Origin: Gammaproteobacteria bacterium
GTDB taxonomy: Bacteria; Pseudomonadota; Gammaproteobacteria; GRL18
Assembly: GCA_027076245.1 (NCBI GenBank)
Contig: JALTKC010000172.1
Span: 1-6,154, forward strand
DNA: 6,154 bases
Direction: 5' to 3'
The notes beneath the pieces are model-generated. The model saw only the letters and a list, made by a program, of their open reading frames with translations, did no database searches and was not told where the DNA came from. The position numbers were made by a program, and so were the translations under genes. This document shows, piece by piece, positions 4,805 through 6,154 of this stretch (position 1 is its first letter; every line of letters begins with the position of its first letter).

Positions 4805-5242
4805 ATGAAAAAATTAATTATTGCTGCTGCTATTGCAACTTCTGTTGTATCTATGACTGCAAACGCCTGGTGGGGAGATGACAGCAACTCCAATACTAAC
4901 TTTAACGGTTATGGTCAGAACAACTGGAACAACAATGCTTATGGCAACGGCTATGGCAGTGGTTGGGGTGATGGCAGCATGGACAGCGACATGGACGGTG
5001 ATGTAGAAATCACTATTAAAGCCCGTGGTCGTGGTCGTGGTAAAGGTAACACCCGTGGTTCCGCTTATGGTAATGGTTATAGCAACTACAATGGCTACAA
5101 CAACATGAACAGCCGTTTTGATGGTTATAACACTTATGCTAACGAACCATACTATCGTGGTTATTATGCTCCACGTCCATATGCAGCACCTGTAGCACCT
5201 CAGGCTGCTCCTGCTAAGCCTGCTGCTCCTGCCGCTAAGTAA
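4805..5242 (+). CDS. Sulfur globule protein-like secreted Asn/Gly/Tyr-rich protein
   Basis: The 145-residue product has a clear signal peptide (MKKLIIAAAIATSVVSM...) with cleavage after ANA at residue 21, leaving a mature protein starting WWG. Sulfur globule proteins, which coat stored sulfur in purple and colourless sulfur bacteria, share this layout: export signal, ANAWW junction, repetitive Gly/Tyr-rich body, and a Pro/Ala tail. Here the body is rich in Asn, Gly and Tyr (about 25-57 and 84-122), interrupted by an acidic DSDMDGDVE segment (60-68) and an RGRGRGKG segment (74-81); the tail (123-145) is Ala/Pro/Lys. There is no cysteine. GGAG at 4793-4796 is 8 bases from the ATG. Codons favour GGT, CGT, AAC and GCT, unlike the neighbours, as in abundant proteins. 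It has its own promoter and terminator. The family call rests on architecture, since repetitive proteins align poorly; another exported structural protein is the alternative. Confidence 0.75.
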   Translation: MKKLIIAAAIATSVVSMTANAWWGDDSNSNTNFNGYGQNNWNNNAYGNGYGSGWGDGSMDSDMDGDVEITIKARGRGRGKGNTRGSAYGNGYSNYNGYNNMNSRFDGYNTYANEPYYRGYYAPRPYAAPVAPQAAPAKPAAPAAK

Positions 5243-5262
5243 AGCGTCAGTAGTACCAGACT

Positions 5263-5303
5263 AAAAAACCCCGTTCTGATTAGGTTCAGAACGGGGTTTT
5301 TTT
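5263..5303 (+). terminator. Strong intrinsic terminator after the sulfur-globule-like gene
   Basis: CCCCGTTCTGA (5269-5279) and TCAGAACGGGG (5286-5296) form a perfect 11-bp stem with a 6-base loop, flanked by six A on the left and seven T on the right (5297-5303). It starts about 20 bases after the stop codon. The A-run makes it able to stop transcription from the right as well, although no leftward gene is seen there. Confidence 0.95.
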
Positions 5304-5451
5304 ATTTTTAGCGCCAATTTGGTGCAAAAAACCTGCAATACTCTGTATATAATAGTCAGTTCTACATAACTCGTCCTTCTACAGCATTAAAAACAATTCA
5401 AATTCAATACTCTATGAACTATGGTATAAAAATTGCCTTTTAGAAGTGTTA

Positions 5452-5472
5452 TTCAGGTATAGAGAACCTGAA
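5452..5472. promoter_or_regulatory. Inverted repeat, possible operator, upstream of the CDF gene
   Basis: TTCAGGT and ACCTGAA are perfect 7-bp arms with a 7-base spacer. The spacer carries TATAGA (5458-5463), which lies 19 bp after TTGCCT (5433-5438), so the element could overlay a -10 box. A metal-responsive repressor site is a natural guess given the downstream transporter, but nothing in the sequence names the regulator. Confidence 0.4.
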
Positions 5473-5490
5473 CTGCTCTGTAACAAATTA

Positions 5491-5520
5491 ATGACTACAT
5501 CCGGGAGAGATTTTTATAAA
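5491..5520 (+). promoter_or_regulatory. Candidate promoter for the CDF transporter gene
   Basis: ATGACT (5491-5496, four of six to TTGACA) and TATAAA (5515-5520, five of six) are 18 bp apart. The transcript would start near 5527, about 58 bases before the start codon. It is the promoter-like pair closest to the gene, but several other -10-like boxes compete in this AT-rich DNA. Confidence 0.35.
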
Positions 5521-5565
5521 GTTTAAAAATTGGCTTTTTGGGCGTTTCAACGTAAAATTCCATTT

Positions 5566-5579
5566 TTAATCTAGATTAA
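5566..5579. promoter_or_regulatory. 14-bp perfect palindrome just before the CDF start codon
   Basis: TTAATCTAGATTAA equals its own reverse complement over 14 bases and ends 5 bases before the ATG at 5585. It occupies the place where a Shine-Dalgarno sequence would be expected, and no good one is present. It could be a dimer binding site or, in RNA, a feature limiting ribosome access. Confidence 0.5.
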
Positions 5580-5584
5580 GTAAT

Positions 5585-6154
5585 ATGTCTGAAACCAATG
5601 AGCAAACTGCGACGATATCAAATAAGGCTGATGAACGCTATCGCCTGACCAGTAAAGTCACCATCGTTGGTGCTATTGTTAATTTTGTCCTGGCCATTTT
5701 TAAAATAATCATTGGTCTTGTCGGGCATTCCCATGCTCTGGTTGTGGACGGAATTCATTCCTTTTCAGACTTACTGAGTGATGGACTGGTAGTCTGGGCA
5801 GCCCAGAAGGGCAATCAACAGCCTGATGAAGATCATCCCTATGGGCATGCACGTATTGAAACGGCATTTGCCGCCGTTCTGGGTGGTGTATTAATTACCG
5901 TAGGCCTTGGTATTATTATTGATGCCACTAACCGGCTGGCTTCAGGTGATATTCCGGTACCGGAAACTATCACCATCTGGGTGGCGCTGTTATCGGTACT
6001 TTCCAAAGAAGCACTGTACCGTTATACATTGGTTTACGCGAACCGTTTAAACTCTTCTCTGCTTAAAGCCAATGCCTGGCACCATCGCAGTGATGCTATA
6101 TCATCGATTGTGGTATTAGTCGGTATAGCCGGCAGTATCGCCGGTTTGCCCTAT
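5585..6154 (+). CDS. Cation diffusion facilitator (CDF) transporter, N-terminal part (cut by window edge)
   Basis: The frame is open from ATG 5585 to the right edge (190 codons); CDF proteins are usually 290-400 residues, so the last membrane helix and the cytoplasmic metal-binding domain are missing. CDF exporters use the proton gradient to move Zn, Cd, Fe, Mn or similar divalent ions out of the cytoplasm. Visible features are a polar N-terminus (1-22), TM1 at about 25-47, TM2 with HSHALVVDGIHSFSDLLSDG (48-67), HPYGHARIE (84-92) leading into TM3, TM4 at about 127-140, and NAWHHRSDAISS (163-174) in TM5. The HxxxD pairs H58/D62 and H166/D170 match the two halves of the transport metal site, and a His-containing TM2 half is associated with Zn preference in characterised CDF proteins. 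The start is fixed because an in-frame stop lies at 5567-5569 with no other start codon between. The ribosome binding site is poor. Confidence 0.94.
   Translation, partial: MSETNEQTATISNKADERYRLTSKVTIVGAIVNFVLAIFKIIIGLVGHSHALVVDGIHSFSDLLSDGLVVWAAQKGNQQPDEDHPYGHARIETAFAAVLGGVLITVGLGIIIDATNRLASGDIPVPETITIWVALLSVLSKEALYRYTLVYANRLNSSLLKANAWHHRSDAISSIVVLVGIAGSIAGLPY

Larger units (their letters stand above)
5304..5584. other. AT-rich intergenic region with several inverted repeats, no gene seen
   Basis: No supported coding sequence lies here; the longest short frames lack a ribosome binding site. Structured elements are GCGCCAA (5311-5317) against TTGGTGC (5319-5325) with one mismatch, TTCAGGT (5452-5458) against ACCTGAA (5466-5472), and the palindrome at 5566-5579. 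-10-like boxes occur at 5348-5353 (TATAAT), 5425-5430 (TATAAA with a TGG extension) and 5515-5520. The density of such elements suggests a regulated leader or promoter region for the transporter gene that follows. Confidence 0.5.

Noticed and set aside
5024..5041. Three tandem CGTGGT units in the sulfur-globule-like gene as a phase-variable repeat
   Set aside because: Units are six bases long, so change in number would keep the frame and only alter the RG count; three copies are too few to argue for switching.
5491..5526. An 11-codon frame (MTTSGRDFYKV) as a leader peptide for the CDF gene
   Set aside because: No ribosome binding site precedes it, it has no run of regulatory codons, and it overlaps a candidate promoter.

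Overview
The window reads as a chromosomal segment of a sulfur-oxidising gammaproteobacterium that stores sulfur. The main evidence is a gene for a secreted Asn/Gly/Tyr-rich protein resembling the sulfur globule envelope proteins of purple sulfur bacteria and relatives. The two-subunit glycyl-tRNA synthetase (separate alpha and beta genes) fits a proteobacterium. Base composition is moderate, with AT-rich intergenic regions. I cannot name the species from sequence alone.

Left third (1-1813, minus strand): a glyQ-glyS operon read leftward. glyS is cut by the window edge after 257 codons. The 106-bp gap between the two subunit genes is not empty: it holds a REP-like palindrome and a second perfect stem-loop. 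A 255-bp divergent intergenic region follows, with a likely glyQ -10 box and two pairs of short direct repeats.

Middle (2069-4607, plus strand): a secreted DUF302 protein; a second REP-like copy; a two-gene unit of small unknown proteins (44 and 95 codons, 1 bp apart); then an overlapping two-gene operon (ATGA overlap) of a MnmA/ThiI-like PP-loop ATPase and a TusA-family sulfur carrier. The latter two probably work as a sulfur relay and ATP-dependent thiolation pair, most likely acting on RNA.

Right third (4608-6154, plus strand): the sulfur-globule-like gene is a self-contained unit with a good sigma70-type promoter, a roughly 100-nt structured leader, a strong ribosome binding site, codon use typical of high expression and a strong intrinsic terminator. 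A 280-bp AT-rich stretch with several inverted repeats then leads to the start of a cation diffusion facilitator (CDF) transporter gene, cut by the right edge after 190 codons. A 14-bp perfect palindrome lies 5 bp before its start codon.

There is no sign of phage, insertion sequence, CRISPR or tRNA genes. The most interesting items are the PP-loop/TusA operon, the unusual sulfur-globule-like protein with its leader, the REP-like repeat inside glyQ-glyS with a covarying second copy, the unknown small gene pair, and the palindromes before the CDF gene.
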